Origin: Deltaproteobacteria bacterium
Lineage (GTDB): Bacteria; Desulfobacterota; Desulfuromonadia; Desulfuromonadales; BM103
Assembly: GCA_006226895.1 (NCBI GenBank)
Contig: SBFN01000123.1
Span: 1-6,895 of the forward strand
Direction of reading: 5' to 3'
DNA: 6,895 bases
Position 1 is the stretch's first letter. The number at the start of each line of letters is the position of its first letter. The notes beneath the pieces are model-generated. The model made no database searches, had not been told where the DNA came from, and was given only the letters and a program-made list of their open reading frames with translations. The position numbers and the translations under genes were made by a program. Of this stretch, positions 6,645-6,895 are shown piece by piece.

Positions 6645-6895
6645 TTCGCCTGCATGATCGATTCGCAGGGACGCTGCCCGGGAAGCACCTGCCAGATCTC
6701 TTCGGTTATAAACGGCATGATTGGATGCAACAGACGCAAGAGTTGCTCAAGAACCGTAAAGAGGACGCTCTGCACACGTAACTTAGCCTGCGGATCATCA
6801 CCGTAGAGATCGTCCTTGGCCATCTCGATGTACCAGTCACAGAAGTTGTGCCAGGTAAATGCGTAGAGCGTACTGGCAGCTTCATTGAACTTGTA
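6118..6895 (-). CDS. valS: Valyl-tRNA synthetase, C-terminal part, frame broken at 6172-6185
   Basis: Class I aminoacyl-tRNA synthetase charging tRNA-Val in the cytoplasm. Only the last ~255 codons lie in the window; the catalytic HIGH and KMSKS regions are off the right edge. The frame is open from the edge: YKFNEAASTLYAF, TWHNFCDWYIEMAK and LHPIMPFITEEIWQ of the anticodon-binding domain. The C-terminal coiled-coil arm follows (VAEEEKRLQKEIAKVQKDV, then FVANAPAHVLEKDR). The frame stops at 6173 after KLKDAEC. Removing one copy of the 7-bp tandem duplication TGCTGAG restores KLKDAE followed by EKMGVLQESLGKIQALR and a TAG at 6118-6120, 24 bases before an intrinsic terminator. As read, the protein lacks only its last 17 residues and might still work. 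It is convergent with ptsP. Confidence 0.95.
6172..6185. repeat. 7-bp tandem duplication that breaks the valS frame
   Basis: CTCAGCA is present twice in direct succession (6172-6178, 6179-6185), TGCTGAG on the coding strand. One copy gives an uninterrupted valS C-terminus; two copies create an early TGA at 6173-6175. Confidence 0.9.

Noticed and set aside
1..6895. CRISPR arrays, tRNA/rRNA genes, insertion sequences or phage genes
   Set aside because: None seen: no regularly spaced repeats, no transposase or integrase motifs, and no tRNA-like cloverleaf noticed on either strand.

Overview
The window looks like a chromosomal fragment from an anaerobic deltaproteobacterium, most likely of the Desulfuromonas/Pelobacter/Geobacter type. 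The basis is a moderately GC-rich sequence, a GAF-containing PtsP, and an iron-sulfur/[FeFe]-hydrogenase-like sensor fused to a sigma-54 activator. The taxonomic call is inference only.

Layout: (1) 1-633, minus strand: 5' two-thirds of a low-specificity L-threonine aldolase gene that runs off the left edge and carries a frameshift near 308. (2) 634-828: divergent intergenic region with a TTGACA-type promoter and a GTGCC-N6-GGCAC dyad inside it. (3) 829-3097, plus strand: a one-component regulator. It has two 4Fe-4S clusters, an [FeFe]-hydrogenase-like H-cluster domain, a further 4Fe-4S domain, a sigma-54 AAA+ ATPase and a Fis-type HTH. Its frame breaks near 2650. (4) 3098-3581: a 484-base gap that is full of structure. 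It holds three dyads with GCC/GGC cores, a strong sigma-54 -24/-12 match overlapped by a sigma-70-like promoter, a predicted ~100-nt structured RNA ending in a strong intrinsic terminator, and a 15-bp tandem repeat directly before ptsP. (5) 3582-about 5977, plus strand: ptsP (EI-Ntr). Its frame overruns past a 7-G tract into sequence antisense to valS. (6) 6064-6094: terminator hairpin between the convergent genes. (7) 6118-6895, minus strand: the 3' end of valS, broken near its C-terminus by a 7-bp tandem duplication.

The most interesting hypothesis is a self-contained circuit. A hydrogen- or redox-sensing [FeFe]-hydrogenase-like enhancer-binding protein would bind GTGCC-N6-GGCAC sites in its own promoter and about 120-200 bp upstream of a sigma-54 promoter. 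That promoter would drive a small terminated RNA, or a leader/attenuator of ptsP. The parts are visible in the sequence; the connections are inferred.

All four protein genes carry a frame disruption in under 7 kb. This points either to a low-quality assembly or to unusual local mutation. The disruptions should be checked before any of these genes is called a pseudogene.
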